A DNA stretch of 64,000 nucleotides from positions 20,582 to 84,581 of the forward strand of contig JAQGKD010000117.1 of NCBI GenBank assembly GCA_028290285.1, written 5' to 3'. Every line of letters starts with the position of its first letter. Position 1 is the first letter of the stretch. A program made the position numbers and the translations under genes. The DNA is from Hyphomicrobiales bacterium (GTDB lineage: Bacteria > Pseudomonadota > Alphaproteobacteria > Rhizobiales > Beijerinckiaceae). The notes beneath the pieces were generated by a model. That model saw only the letters and a list, made by a program, of their open reading frames with translations. It was not told where the DNA came from and searched no databases. Below, piece by piece: positions 18,611 to 27,566 of the stretch.

Positions 18611-20593
18611 CTACCAGCTTGCTTTCACGCCGCCGAAGAATGAGCGTCCCGGCGTGGCGTAATCGCGGATCTCCTCGTAATGCGTGTTCGTCAGGTTTTC
18701 CGCACGCGCGAAGACGGAGAACGTCTTGTCAATATGATACTCAGCGCGCGCGTCGAACCTGCCGTAGGCGCCAAGCTGCACGCGAGAGTAAGGAAAGTCA
18801 TTGATCACATCGGGGCGTGTTCCCACGACAAGCAAGCGACCTTCGATCTCCCATTTCGGAATGCCCGTATAGACAAGTCCGAGGCTGCCTTTGTGTACCG
18901 GCCTCCTCAGCAGCGAAACACCGCGATCCGTGTCGACGGCGTGCATATAGGTGTAGGTTGCGCGCGCGCGCCAGACATCGGGAGCCAGTTGCGCGTCCGC
19001 CGAGACTTCAAGCCCGCGGATACGGGCGTGGCCCACATTGAAATACGCGCCGAGGCCATTGTTGCCGCTGAAGTTGAAGTCAATCAAATTGCGATAATGC
19101 GTGTCGAATACGGTTGCTGACACCTTGAGGCGGTCCTCGAAGAACAACTGGTCGACTCCGGCATCGACGCCCAGATTACTCTCAGCCCCGAGGTTCGGGT
19201 CGCCGTATTGACTGAACCGCTGATAGAGCGACGGAGCTTTCGCCCCCGTTCCCACGCTGGCGCGCAGTTTCGTTCCGCTCTCGAAGATATTGTAGGCGGT
19301 CGTAGCTCGCCACGTCGCGAAAGTTTCGGACCCCACGACGGCATCAATGCGCCCCCCGATCGAAACGTCCCATCGGTCCGTGAGGCGCAATTGTTGCAGC
19401 GCAAAAACCGAATTCGTCACCTGGCTCTTGCTGACCAAACTCGTCTTGGGCGTGGCGAAAGCGCCGAGCCATTCTTCCGCAGTGTCCGCGCTCTCGCGTT
19501 CTGTGCGCAGGCCGAAGGTGAATGTTCCTCGCGAACCTATCTTCAGGTCTCCCTGATATTCGGCTCCGATCCGTGTCCCTGAGTAGAAGAGATTGCAGTC
19601 GGGCGAGTTGAACGTCGCTGCATCGTAGCAGCCCGCGCCCACACGGTTGAACCGCTCGGTTCGCGTGGCGAAAAGCGTCATCGTGTTGGATAGCAGACCG
19701 TCGAAAGCGGACACCTTCGTGCGCACATGCCCTTCGGTGACGCGGGTGCGTCCGATGTCGAAGGAATTGTCCCGCATCGCGGGATCGTAAGCGCCCGGAT
19801 TGTCGAGTTGCAACGCGAGCCAATGGTGCACAAGGCTTGCTTCGATTTCCACCTGATCGGACAAACGATAGCCCGCGCGTGCGCTGAAGCCGAACTTGTC
19901 AGTCGCGTCGCGTTCGAGGGGAACCGCGAGCGCGGATGTAACCCGCGAAATGCGCGTCCCGTAGCGCGAGAAGCCGTCGCTGTGCAGTGCATTGAAGGAG
20001 AATGCGTAGGACAAGCGATCGGTCGCGCCGGAGACCGCGCCCTGCGTGGACAACGTCCCGTAGCTGCCGGCCTCCGATGAAATGACCGCGCGCGACGCGC
20101 GAGTTCCCTTGCGCGTGATGATGTTGACGACGCCACCCATCGCATCGGATCCATACAGCGCCGACTGGGGCCCGCGCAAAACCTCGATCCGCTCAACGTC
20201 CGTGAGCGAAATGCTTCCGAGGTCGATTTCCCCGCCGATGCTTGAGGGATCGCCGATGCGGATACCGTCCATCATGACGAGCGTCTGATCCGGCTTCGAG
20301 CCGCGCAGGGACACGTTCGACAATGTTCCAAGGCCACCGGATTCGGTGACGTCGACGCCGGGGACGCCGCGCAGGACATTTGCGACGCTGCTGGCCCCGA
20401 AAGCCTCGATCTCCCTCGAATCGATAACGGTGATAGCACTGCCGGCACGCGAGATTGCCAGCGGCGATCGTGTTGCGGTGATGACGAGGTCTGGGGGGGG
20501 GGCTTCACCCTGGGCCTGGGCCGGGAGAGAGCAGACAAAAAACGACGTACTTGCGCTTGCCATCAAGGCCAAGCGCGCCAGGCGCGATACCAT
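18611..20593 (-). CDS. btuB: TonB-dependent vitamin B12 receptor BtuB-like
   Basis: An outer-membrane receptor of 660 aa. The ATG at 20593 has a strong GGAGGT seven bases upstream and opens a clear signal peptide (about 29 residues ending AQAQ). A TonB-box-like DLVITATR follows, then the plug domain (about 45-160, with LRGVPGVDVTESGG and ALYGSDAMGGVVNIITRKG split by a few residues) and a beta-barrel ending in the aromatic C-terminus KASW. Cobalamin specificity follows from the riboswitch and from btuC/btuD downstream. Codons for Ala-Pro-Pro-Pro just after the signal peptide form an uninterrupted run of ten C (20493-20502 on the plus strand as G), a candidate slippage site. Confidence 0.93.
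   Translation of the reverse strand: MVSRLARLALMASASTSFFVCSLPAQAQGEAPPPDLVITATRSPLAISRAGSAITVIDSREIEAFGASSVANVLRGVPGVDVTESGGLGTLSNVSLRGSKPDQTLVMMDGIRIGDPSSIGGEIDLGSISLTDVERIEVLRGPQSALYGSDAMGGVVNIITRKGTRASRAVISSEAGSYGTLSTQGAVSGATDRLSYAFSFNALHSDGFSRYGTRISRVTSALAVPLERDATDKFGFSARAGYRLSDQVEIEASLVHHWLALQLDNPGAYDPAMRDNSFDIGRTRVTEGHVRTKVSAFDGLLSNTMTLFATRTERFNRVGAGCYDAATFNSPDCNLFYSGTRIGAEYQGDLKIGSRGTFTFGLRTERESADTAEEWLGAFATPKTSLVSKSQVTNSVFALQQLRLTDRWDVSIGGRIDAVVGSETFATWRATTAYNIFESGTKLRASVGTGAKAPSLYQRFSQYGDPNLGAESNLGVDAGVDQLFFEDRLKVSATVFDTHYRNLIDFNFSGNNGLGAYFNVGHARIRGLEVSADAQLAPDVWRARATYTYMHAVDTDRGVSLLRRPVHKGSLGLVYTGIPKWEIEGRLLVVGTRPDVINDFPYSRVQLGAYGRFDARAEYHIDKTFSVFARAENLTNTHYEEIRDYATPGRSFFGGVKASW
20493..20502. 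repeat. homopolymer G10/C10 in the 5' part of btuB
   Basis: Ten consecutive G on the plus strand read as ten C in the btuB coding strand, at codons about 31-34, between the signal peptide and TonB box. The gene is in frame at ten. Such tracts near the start of surface-receptor genes are a known cause of slipped-strand on/off switching. Confidence 0.9.
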
Positions 20594-20635
20594 AATACCT
20601 CCAGCCGTCCCACCGACGGCAGCTTGGGTTACAGA

Positions 20636-20825
20636 ATCGTTGGCCGGTCTCCTGGCTTGCGGGTCGTCGCCTTTTTCCGCCTTCCCGGGGAACGATCCCC
20701 AGTGACTTCGATGGAAAAAGACTCGCCGCTTACAGTTGCGGGGGCAGCTGCGGACTTGAGGCCGAGGCCTCTCACCGTATTCCCGTTTCACCTCGGCTTC
20801 ACCCGAGGCACCAACGCGAAACCGA
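20636..20825 (-). promoter_or_regulatory. cobalamin riboswitch
   Basis: Read on the minus strand, the leader of btuB shows the class's conserved parts in order: a GGTGCC start helix, GGTGAAACGGGAA, CGGTG, the core GCTGCCCCCGCAACTGTAAG, CACTG, then GGGAAGGC, GACGACCCGCAAG and the B12 box AGCCAGGAGACCGGCC. It ends about 45 bases before the btuB ATG. Bound adenosylcobalamin should repress btuB and, through cotranscription, btuC and btuD. No such element is present in sense for btuF on the other strand. Edges are approximate. Confidence 0.95.
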
Positions 20826-20902
20826 CTTTAGGGACTGCAATCGAAGCCCGCAATCGATATTCTCCGACAGCTGGCGACCCGCCCAAGCCTCCCTGGATCC
20901 TC

Positions 20903-21751
20903 ATGCGTTACTCGCGGCACCTCCTGATATTAGCACTCTGCTGTGGAGCTTTCGCTTGGCGCCCGGCCCAAGCCGCCGACCCGCCGGGTCGAATCGTCTC
21001 GGCCAATCTGTGCACGGATCAACTGCTTCTTGCGTTGGCAGACAGCGAGCAAATCGCGTCTCTGAGCCCATTCGTACGGGATCCAGCCATGTCTTTTCTA
21101 TCGGGCATGGGTGCGCGGTTTCCGATGAACCGCGGCGCTGGCGAGGACCTCATCCGCCTCGAGGCCGACCTCGTTCTGATTGGCCCCTACGACAGTCGGT
21201 ACACGCGCGCGCTCCTTGCCGCTCAACACCTGCGCTTCGAGACGGTCGATCCCTGGACGAGCCTGGCTGATGGCGCGGCCCAGATACGCCATCTGGCCGC
21301 TCTCTTCGGTCATCCCCAGCGGGGCGAGGCCCTGATCGCTTCCATCGAGAAGGCGCGCACCGAAATCGCCGGGCTCGCGCGCGTCGCCGGGCGCGTTCCG
21401 TCTGTCCTCGTCCTGCACCGGCGAGGCTACGTTTTTCATGCGGGCGTCACCGGCGAATTGCTGGCGCAAGCCGGGTTCGAGAATGCAGCAGCCCGGATGG
21501 GCATCTCAGATGCCGGCTTCGTCAGCCTGGAAGCGGTTCTGAAAGCCCGGCCGGATTTTTTGATCGTCTCCGATCTCGATGGAGGAGCCGAGGATCAAGG
21601 GCAGGCCTTTCTTCAGCACCCGGCTCTCGCAAGGCTTTATCCCGCAGCCAGACGGCTCGTCCTGCCAGACCGCCTGACGCTGTGCGGCGGCCCATCGACG
21701 CCTGATCTCATCACACGCCTGGCAAGCGAGATTCGCGAGAAGGTCCACTGA
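20903..21751 (+). CDS. btuF: periplasmic cobalamin-binding protein, BtuF-like
   Basis: The ABC substrate-binding protein (282 aa) that would hand cobalamin to BtuCD. The ATG at 20903 opens a signal peptide (about 24 residues, ending AQAA), followed by the periplasmic-binding fold of the BtuF/FhuD class: RIVSANLCTDQLLLAL, LEADLVLIG and ARPDFLIVSD. The frame is open back to 20624, but that part is the antisense of the riboswitch and not protein-like. Unusually, it is divergent from btuB-btuC-btuD. Its stop abuts that of convergent cobU with no gap. Confidence 0.88.
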   Translation: MRYSRHLLILALCCGAFAWRPAQAADPPGRIVSANLCTDQLLLALADSEQIASLSPFVRDPAMSFLSGMGARFPMNRGAGEDLIRLEADLVLIGPYDSRYTRALLAAQHLRFETVDPWTSLADGAAQIRHLAALFGHPQRGEALIASIEKARTEIAGLARVAGRVPSVLVLHRRGYVFHAGVTGELLAQAGFENAAARMGISDAGFVSLEAVLKARPDFLIVSDLDGGAEDQGQAFLQHPALARLYPAARRLVLPDRLTLCGGPSTPDLITRLASEIREKVH

Positions 21752-22294
21752 TCAGAAACGATAGTCGAGTGTTGCGGCGGGTTTGATCTGCAGCGGACAG
21801 CCGGCCACCACGAGCACGACCCGGTCGCAGGCTTGCGCAAGCTGCTGGTTGAGCCGACCCTGAAGATCGCGAAAGCCGCGCGCCATGGCATTGTCGGGCA
21901 CGATGCCGAAGCCGACCTCGTTCGAGACAAAGATGACAGGCCCCTTGAGGAGGGGCACGGAGTCCGCGAGCCGCCGACCCTCGTGGGCGGCATCAAGGCC
22001 TGCGCACATGAGGTTGCTCAGCCATAAAGTCAGGCAATCGATAAGGACGATATGCTCCGGCGTCGCCTCTTTCCGCACGACAGCCACAAGATCGAGTGGC
22101 TCTTCGACGAGCTGCCATGACGGTCCGCGACCTGCGCGATGTTGCTCGATACGATGTCTCATCTCTTCGTCCCCGGCCACCGCGGTAGCTACGAGCATGC
22201 GCGCAAGCCCAGACCCCTCCGCCAGTCCTTGCGCAAAACTGCTCTTTCCAGATCGGGCTCCGCCGAGGACGAGGGCCGTTTTCATCTTTTGCAT
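21752..22294 (-). CDS. cobU: adenosylcobinamide kinase / adenosylcobinamide-phosphate guanylyltransferase
   Basis: A bifunctional cytoplasmic enzyme (CobU/CobP, 180 aa) that phosphorylates adenosylcobinamide and then adds GMP, in nucleotide-loop assembly of cobalamin. The P-loop is GGARSGKSS near residue 11; VLIDCLTLWLSNLM and FVSNEVGFGIVP are family hallmarks. It enables salvage of imported corrinoids and fits the uptake genes beside it. A start at either of two close ATGs (MQKMKT) is possible. It converges on btuF with directly abutting stop codons. Confidence 0.95.
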   Translation of the reverse strand: MQKMKTALVLGGARSGKSSFAQGLAEGSGLARMLVATAVAGDEEMRHRIEQHRAGRGPSWQLVEEPLDLVAVVRKEATPEHIVLIDCLTLWLSNLMCAGLDAAHEGRRLADSVPLLKGPVIFVSNEVGFGIVPDNAMARGFRDLQGRLNQQLAQACDRVVLVVAGCPLQIKPAATLDYRF

Positions 22295-22416
22295 AGATCC
22301 TGCTCACGCGTGTTCAGAGGGATAGGACCTTCTAGCAGACCGCGCCCCATGATAGAAAAAGCGCGTCTCGGGCCGCAGACGGCCTCCATGGATCGCTTGC
22401 CCGGATTACGCTGCCG

Positions 22417-23568
22417 ATGAACCCACTCTTTGCGGACCTGCCCACCACCATCTTCGAGACCATGTCGTCCTTGGCGCGGGAGCATCAGGCCATCAACCTC
22501 GGCCAGGGATTCCCTGACGATCCCGGTCCCGCCGATGTCCGCCAGAAGGCGGCTGAGGCGACGATCTCGGGCAATAACCAGTATCCCTCCATGCTCGGCA
22601 TCCCGGAATTGCGAGAGGCCATCGCTACGCATTACGAGCGCTTCCATGGCATCACGCTGGATCCGCAGCGCGAAACCATGGTGACATCAGGCGCGACGGA
22701 AGCGATCACGGCGGCGCTTCTCGCGACGATCCGGCCGGGCGATGAAGTCGTGCTTTTCCAGCCGATGTACGATTCCTATCTGCCAATCGTGCGTCTCGCC
22801 GGCGGCGTTCCGAAATTCGTCACATTGCAACCGCCCCACTGGCACTTCACGGCCGCCGATCTCGACGCCGCCTTCAGCGAGCGCACGCGGGTGGTGGTCT
22901 TCAACACGCCGCTGAACCCAACGGGCACGGTTTTTCCGCGTGAGCAGATCGAATTGCTTGCTCGCTACTGTGTCGCTCACGATGCGATCTGCGTCAGCGA
23001 TGAAGTCTGGGAACACATCATCTTCGACCATCACGAGCATGTGCCCGTCATGAGCGCACCGGGCATGCGCGACCGCACGATCAAGATCGGTTCCGCGGGC
23101 AAGATCTTCTCACTGACGGGATGGAAAATCGGACTCGTGGCCGCCGCCCCCGATTTGCTGCGCGTCGTCTCGAAGGCGCACCAATTCCTGACGTTCACCA
23201 CGCCTCCCAATCTCCAGAGTGCGGTGGCATACGGCCTTATGAAGGACACGTCCTACTTCACCGAAATGCGCGCGGTTTTCCAGCGCAGCCGCGATCGTCT
23301 TGCTGGCGGACTGAGGTCGCTCGGCTTTGACGTGCTGCCGAGCCAGGGCACGTATTTTCTCGACATCGACATCGCGCCACTCGGTGAGACGGACGACGTC
23401 GCGTTCTGCCGACGGCTCGTTGAGCATCACGGCGTCGCGACGATTCCAGTCTCGGCATTCTATGCAAGGGACCACGTTCCGACCGTCGTGCGCCTTTGCT
23501 TCGCAAAACGCGACGCCACACTCGACGAAGGTCTTGAACGTCTGGCCGGAGCAATCGCGAGACGATGA
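22417..23568 (+). CDS. class I/II PLP-dependent aminotransferase (YbdL/KAT-like)
   Basis: A fold-type I aminotransferase of 383 aa. The PLP lysine is Lys229 in GSAGKIFSLTGWKIG; N-terminal INLGQGFPDD and NQYPSMLGIPELREAI are typical of the methionine/kynurenine aminotransferase subgroup that includes E. coli YbdL. The Asn and Asp/Tyr PLP contacts lie in NTPLNPTGT and SDEVWEH. The true amino donor cannot be read from sequence. The stop overlaps a possible start of the following PotF-like gene, and the real PotF start lies just 15 bp on, so the pair is very likely one operon. Confidence 0.9.
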   Translation: MNPLFADLPTTIFETMSSLAREHQAINLGQGFPDDPGPADVRQKAAEATISGNNQYPSMLGIPELREAIATHYERFHGITLDPQRETMVTSGATEAITAALLATIRPGDEVVLFQPMYDSYLPIVRLAGGVPKFVTLQPPHWHFTAADLDAAFSERTRVVVFNTPLNPTGTVFPREQIELLARYCVAHDAICVSDEVWEHIIFDHHEHVPVMSAPGMRDRTIKIGSAGKIFSLTGWKIGLVAAAPDLLRVVSKAHQFLTFTTPPNLQSAVAYGLMKDTSYFTEMRAVFQRSRDRLAGGLRSLGFDVLPSQGTYFLDIDIAPLGETDDVAFCRRLVEHHGVATIPVSAFYARDHVPTVVRLCFAKRDATLDEGLERLAGAIARR

Positions 23569-23582
23569 ACAGGAGACATGGA

Positions 23583-24668
23583 ATGAGGCGCATGCTGGTA
23601 GCGTTGTCGGCCGCTCTCCTCTCTGCAAGCGGGGCGTTCGCGCAGGACAGGGTCGTCCGCATCTACAATTGGTCGGATTACATCGACACCAAGGTGCTCG
23701 ATGAGTTCACACGCGAAACGGGCATCAAGGTCGTCTACGACACCTATGAATCCAACGAAATGCTCGAGACAAAATTGCTCGCAGGCAACACCGGTTACGA
23801 CGTCGTCGTTCCCTCAGGCACCTTTTTGCAGCGTCAGATCCAGGCAGGTGTCTTCCAGCCTCTCGATCGCAGCAGGCTTCCGAATGCGAAGGGCCTGTGG
23901 CCCGACGTCATGAAGCGGCTCGCATCCTACGATCCGGGCAACCGTTACGCCGCGAACTACATGTGGTTCACGACAGGCATTGCCTACAACACCGGCAAGT
24001 TGAAACAGCGCCTCGGGGATAAGCCCATCGACAGCTGGGATATAGTCTTCAAACCAGAACTTCTGAAGCGAGTGTCCGACTGCGGCGTTTATGTTCTCGA
24101 TAGTCCTGAAGACCTGTTCGCAATCGCGCTGCGCTACCTGAATCTCAATCCCGATTCGAAAAAGCCGGACGACCTTCGCAAGGCTTCGGCCTTGCTTATG
24201 CGCATGAGGGGGAGCGTTAAGAAATTCCACTCTTCGGAATATATCAACGCACTGGCCAACGGCGATATCTGCCTGGCAATCGGCTGGGCGGGAGATGCAT
24301 TCCAGGCGCGCAATCGCGCGCGTGACGCAGGAAACGGCGTTGACATATCCTATGTCATCCCGAAGGAGGGCACGCTCATGTCCCTCGATAATTTTGCCAT
24401 TCCGAAGGATGCGCCTGATGTCGCCGAGGCCTATGCCTTCATCGACTTTATGTTGCGGCCTGAAATCGCGGCGCGCAACAGCAGCGTGACTAACTTCGCC
24501 AACAGCATTCTCGCCTCGAAGACCTTCATGGACAAGAGCGTCATCGACAACACCGCCATCTATCCCGATGACGTCACGATGAACCGCCTTTTCACCGTGA
24601 CGCCTTACGATCTGGCGACACAGCGCCTCGTCACGCGCGAGTGGACGCGCGTCAAGACTGGACGCTGA
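23583..24668 (+). CDS. periplasmic polyamine-binding protein, PotF/PotD-like
   Basis: An ABC-type substrate-binding protein for putrescine or spermidine (361 aa). After a signal peptide (about 20 residues ending AFAQ), it shows the family start RVVRIYNWSDYID, then YDVVVPSG, the binding-site region IGWAGDAFQARN and VIPKEGTLMSLDNFAIPKDA split across neighbouring residues. The ATG at 23583 is chosen for an AGGAGA seven bases upstream. No permease or ATPase gene for a polyamine transporter lies in the window. It abuts the convergent tctC-like gene with no gap. Confidence 0.9.
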   Translation: MRRMLVALSAALLSASGAFAQDRVVRIYNWSDYIDTKVLDEFTRETGIKVVYDTYESNEMLETKLLAGNTGYDVVVPSGTFLQRQIQAGVFQPLDRSRLPNAKGLWPDVMKRLASYDPGNRYAANYMWFTTGIAYNTGKLKQRLGDKPIDSWDIVFKPELLKRVSDCGVYVLDSPEDLFAIALRYLNLNPDSKKPDDLRKASALLMRMRGSVKKFHSSEYINALANGDICLAIGWAGDAFQARNRARDAGNGVDISYVIPKEGTLMSLDNFAIPKDAPDVAEAYAFIDFMLRPEIAARNSSVTNFANSILASKTFMDKSVIDNTAIYPDDVTMNRLFTVTPYDLATQRLVTREWTRVKTGR

Positions 24669-25697
24669 TTATTCGATTAGCGCCTTGGCGCGTTCAGCCA
24701 GGTCCTTCGGCGTCGCCAGGACGTTCTTGACCACGTTCTGCATATCCACGCCGCGCACCGGATCGACCTCTATGTTCGCCGCCTCCGCTTCCTTGAGGAA
24801 GTCCGGATCCTTCATCACGGCGTCGAAAGCGTCGCGCAGGGCCTTCACACGCTCTTCCGGCACACCGGGGGCGGCCGCGAGTGGGCGTCCGAGCAGCGTT
24901 CCGGAGAGGAGAAGCTCGACGACCTTGCGGTCGTCGGCGTTCTTGATCAGATCCATGACGGACGGCACATTCGGCAGGTCCTTGGCCTTCGGGCCAGCCT
25001 GAACAAGCACTGTGATGTCCTTGTTGCGCAGCCACTCCGGCTTTGTCACTTTCCAGCTCGACCAGGTATTGTTGCGGGCGCCGACTTCGCCGCGCTCCAT
25101 CGCCAGATTGACGTCGTTGCCGCCGGGATAGCCCGCGACGATCTTGAATTTGGTGCCAGCGAATTCGTTCAGGAGGGCCGGAAACATGTAGGTGATGGCG
25201 CCGCGCCCGGTCGCACCGGCGATCACCTCCTTGGCCTGCGCGTCCTGGATCGTCTGGATGCCGGTCGTCTTCCAGACCGCCATGGTTTCGACGGTCGGGC
25301 AGATCGATCCGATCCAGTTGAACTTGTTGGCATCGAACATGACGCCCTTGATCCCCGCAGCCTGCATGGCCGGAAACGTGTTGGCGAGCATGCCGATGTA
25401 AGTGCCGTCGCGCGGCGCGACCTCGTAGAGGTAATTCGCCATCTTGAGACCGCCCGCACCAGTCATGGTCTGTGGCACGACACCGGGATTACCGGGAATA
25501 TATTTGCCAAGATAGCGAGCGACCGCGCGCGCATGGAGGTCATATTCGCCTCCAACGGCGACGCCGATTAGAACGTTGACCGTCTTGCCCCGATAAAAAT
25601 CCGCGACCGAATCGGCTCGCGCATCGGCTGCAAAACTGCTGGCAACCACCCCGAGCGCAAGCGCGGCGGTACACAAACGAACAGATGCGAGACCCAT
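24669..25697 (-). CDS. TctC/Bug-family periplasmic binding protein
   Basis: An extracytoplasmic solute receptor of 342 aa in the large Bug family (tripartite tricarboxylate transporters). A signal peptide of about 28 residues (ending ARAD) is followed by the family pattern FYRGKTVNVLIGVAVGG, then IPGNPGVVPQTMTGAGGLKMANYL in two pieces, GTYIGML and the DVNLAMERGE region. Ligands of Bug proteins are usually small carboxylates and cannot be predicted here. No TctA or TctB membrane genes are nearby, so it is an orphan receptor in this window. Confidence 0.88.
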   Translation of the reverse strand: MGLASVRLCTAALALGVVASSFAADARADSVADFYRGKTVNVLIGVAVGGEYDLHARAVARYLGKYIPGNPGVVPQTMTGAGGLKMANYLYEVAPRDGTYIGMLANTFPAMQAAGIKGVMFDANKFNWIGSICPTVETMAVWKTTGIQTIQDAQAKEVIAGATGRGAITYMFPALLNEFAGTKFKIVAGYPGGNDVNLAMERGEVGARNNTWSSWKVTKPEWLRNKDITVLVQAGPKAKDLPNVPSVMDLIKNADDRKVVELLLSGTLLGRPLAAAPGVPEERVKALRDAFDAVMKDPDFLKEAEAANIEVDPVRGVDMQNVVKNVLATPKDLAERAKALIE

Positions 25698-25786
25698 TTC
25701 TGTATTCCTCCCGAAGCTGCGGCCGATTTCGGCTCGCCCTTGCGGGTATTATCTCAGGCTCGGCGGGTCCCGTCCATGCGCCGCGA

Positions 25787-26674
25787 TCAGCGCTGGCATT
25801 TTGAGCAGAAGAAGGTGGAGCGTCCCGATTGGACGATTCGCTCGACTTGGCCGGCGCAACCCGGTGTGGGACAAGCCTCTCCCTCGCGGTCGTAGACGCG
25901 GAAGGTATGCTGGAAATAGCCCATCGTGCCGTCGGTCAGCCGATGGTCCCGCAGGGAGGAACCGCCCGACAGTAGGGCCGCCTCCAGAACCTCGCGGATC
26001 GTCCCCGCAAGCAGGTTCGCGCGATCCGTCGGTGCGCCGTTCTTGCGTGCCAGCGTGCCGGCAGCTCGGCGTGGTGACAGTTTCGCGCGGTGCAGGGCCT
26101 CGCAGACATAGATGTTGCCCAGGCCAGCAATCAGCTTCTGGTCGAGCAGGGCGGCTTTAAGCGGGGTTCGGCGCCCCTGCATGAGGCTCGCCAGGCTTGC
26201 TCCGTTGAGAGCATTTCCGAGAGGTTCGATCCCGAGCCCGGCGAAAAACGGATGCTCCGGCAACGCATGCCGGCTCACGAGGTCCATGAAACCGAAGCGG
26301 CGCGGATCATTGTAGGTCACACGCCGCCCATTCGAGAGATGGAACACGACGTGGTCGTGAGCGGCCATTTTCGAGCGGTCATAGTGAAATGCCCCCGGAG
26401 TGTCGGCGTCGGCGGGCTCGCCGCCCTCGACCCGGAAGGAACCGCTCATCCCCAGATGCATGACGAGGACCTGCCCGTCATCGAGGTCGAGAAGCAGATA
26501 CTTGGCGCGGCGGCCCAGCGCGACGATGCCGCGGCCTGTCAGGCGCTCGCCAAAGGCGTCGGGAAACGGAAAGCGAAGATCCGGGCGTCTTTGTTCGACA
26601 CGGACGATCCGAGTCCCGAGCATGGCTGGCTCAAGCCCCCGGCGAACCGTTTCAACCTCGGGAAGTTCGGGCAT
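25787..26674 (-). CDS. mutM: formamidopyrimidine-DNA glycosylase MutM (Fpg)
   Basis: Excises 8-oxoguanine and formamidopyrimidines and nicks the abasic site. The 295-aa protein begins [14 protein letters not shown], where Pro2 is the catalytic nucleophile and Glu3 the partner. The beta-hairpin lysine lies in [14 protein letters not shown]. The helix-two-turn-helix region includes [17 protein letters not shown], and the C-terminal zinc finger keeps four cysteines (CPTPGC then CSKC). All catalytic elements are intact. It is divergent from ubiE across about 110 bp, a common alphaproteobacterial layout. Confidence 0.97.
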   Translation of the reverse strand: MPELPEVETVRRGLEPAMLGTRIVRVEQRRPDLRFPFPDAFGERLTGRGIVALGRRAKYLLLDLDDGQVLVMHLGMSGSFRVEGGEPADADTPGAFHYDRSKMAAHDHVVFHLSNGRRVTYNDPRRFGFMDLVSRHALPEHPFFAGLGIEPLGNALNGASLASLMQGRRTPLKAALLDQKLIAGLGNIYVCEALHRAKLSPRRAAGTLARKNGAPTDRANLLAGTIREVLEAALLSGGSSLRDHRLTDGTMGYFQHTFRVYDREGEACPTPGCAGQVERIVQSGRSTFFCSKCQR

Positions 26675-26783
26675 TCTTTCACAACTTTCGCACCCAACTT
26701 TTGCGGGACTTGATGAGGATGGGATCCTACATAGTCATCGCCAGGCTGTCGCGCTATGGTCCCGCCGCCTCCCGGAGTTCATC

Positions 26784-27563
26784 ATGGTCCAATCCTCCCC
26801 GTCCGTTCCCCCTCATGAAGACGACACGCATTTCGGATATGCGACCGTCCAGTTGGGCCAGAAGCAGGCGCTTGTGGACGACGTGTTCCACAAAGTCGCG
26901 GACCGCTACGACCTTATGAACGATCTCATGTCGGCGGGCCTCCACCGGATCTGGAAGGATGTCCTCGTCGCGATGGTCAAGCCGGCCCGCAATCGAGCGT
27001 TCCGGCATCTCGACGTTGCCGGCGGCACGGGGGACGTGGCTTTTCGTGTCGCGGAGGCAGGCGGTCGAAACACGCGGGTAACCGTGCTCGATATCAACGG
27101 CGAGATGTTGCGCGTAGGGCAGCAGCGTGCAGAGCGCCTGTCCATCGCGGACCAGTTGACCTTCGTCGAGGCCAACGCCGAAGAACTGCCGCTCCCTGGC
27201 AGGAGCTTCGACGCCTACACGATAGCCTTCGGAATCCGCAATGTGCCGCGTATCGACAAAGCTTTGGCTGAGGCTTATCGCGTCCTGGATCGAGGCGGGC
27301 GTTTCCTTTGCCTCGAATTCTCTCTCGTCGACTTACCCGGGCTGGACCGGCTCTACGATGCCTATTCATTCACGGCCATCCCGGCGATCGGCAAGGCGGT
27401 CACCGGCGACGGGCACCCCTACCGCTATCTCGTCGAATCCATTCGTAAATTTCCGCAGCCGGAGCAGTTCAAGGACATGATCGAGGACGCCGGTTTCAAG
27501 CGAGCTTCTTACACCCGGCTGACTGGCGGGGTCGTCGCAATTCATTCCGGCTGGAAGCTCTGA
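26784..27563 (+). CDS. ubiE: ubiquinone/menaquinone C-methyltransferase UbiE
   Basis: Catalyses the SAM-dependent C-methylation in ubiquinone synthesis. The 259-aa protein starts at the ATG 26784 with the family's [19 protein letters not shown] segment, then [21 protein letters not shown] in sequence. The SAM motif I is [12 protein letters not shown] (about residue 75), and the C-terminus has [13 protein letters not shown]. The frame is open upstream to 26400, but that part overlaps mutM antisense and is not protein-like. It is followed three bases later by ubiB. Confidence 0.97.
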   Translation: MVQSSPSVPPHEDDTHFGYATVQLGQKQALVDDVFHKVADRYDLMNDLMSAGLHRIWKDVLVAMVKPARNRAFRHLDVAGGTGDVAFRVAEAGGRNTRVTVLDINGEMLRVGQQRAERLSIADQLTFVEANAEELPLPGRSFDAYTIAFGIRNVPRIDKALAEAYRVLDRGGRFLCLEFSLVDLPGLDRLYDAYSFTAIPAIGKAVTGDGHPYRYLVESIRKFPQPEQFKDMIEDAGFKRASYTRLTGGVVAIHSGWKL

Positions 27564-27566
27564 AGC

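Noticed and set aside
26400..26783. Upstream extension of the ubiE frame
   Set aside because: It overlaps mutM antisense and is not protein-like; the UbiE family start fits 26784.
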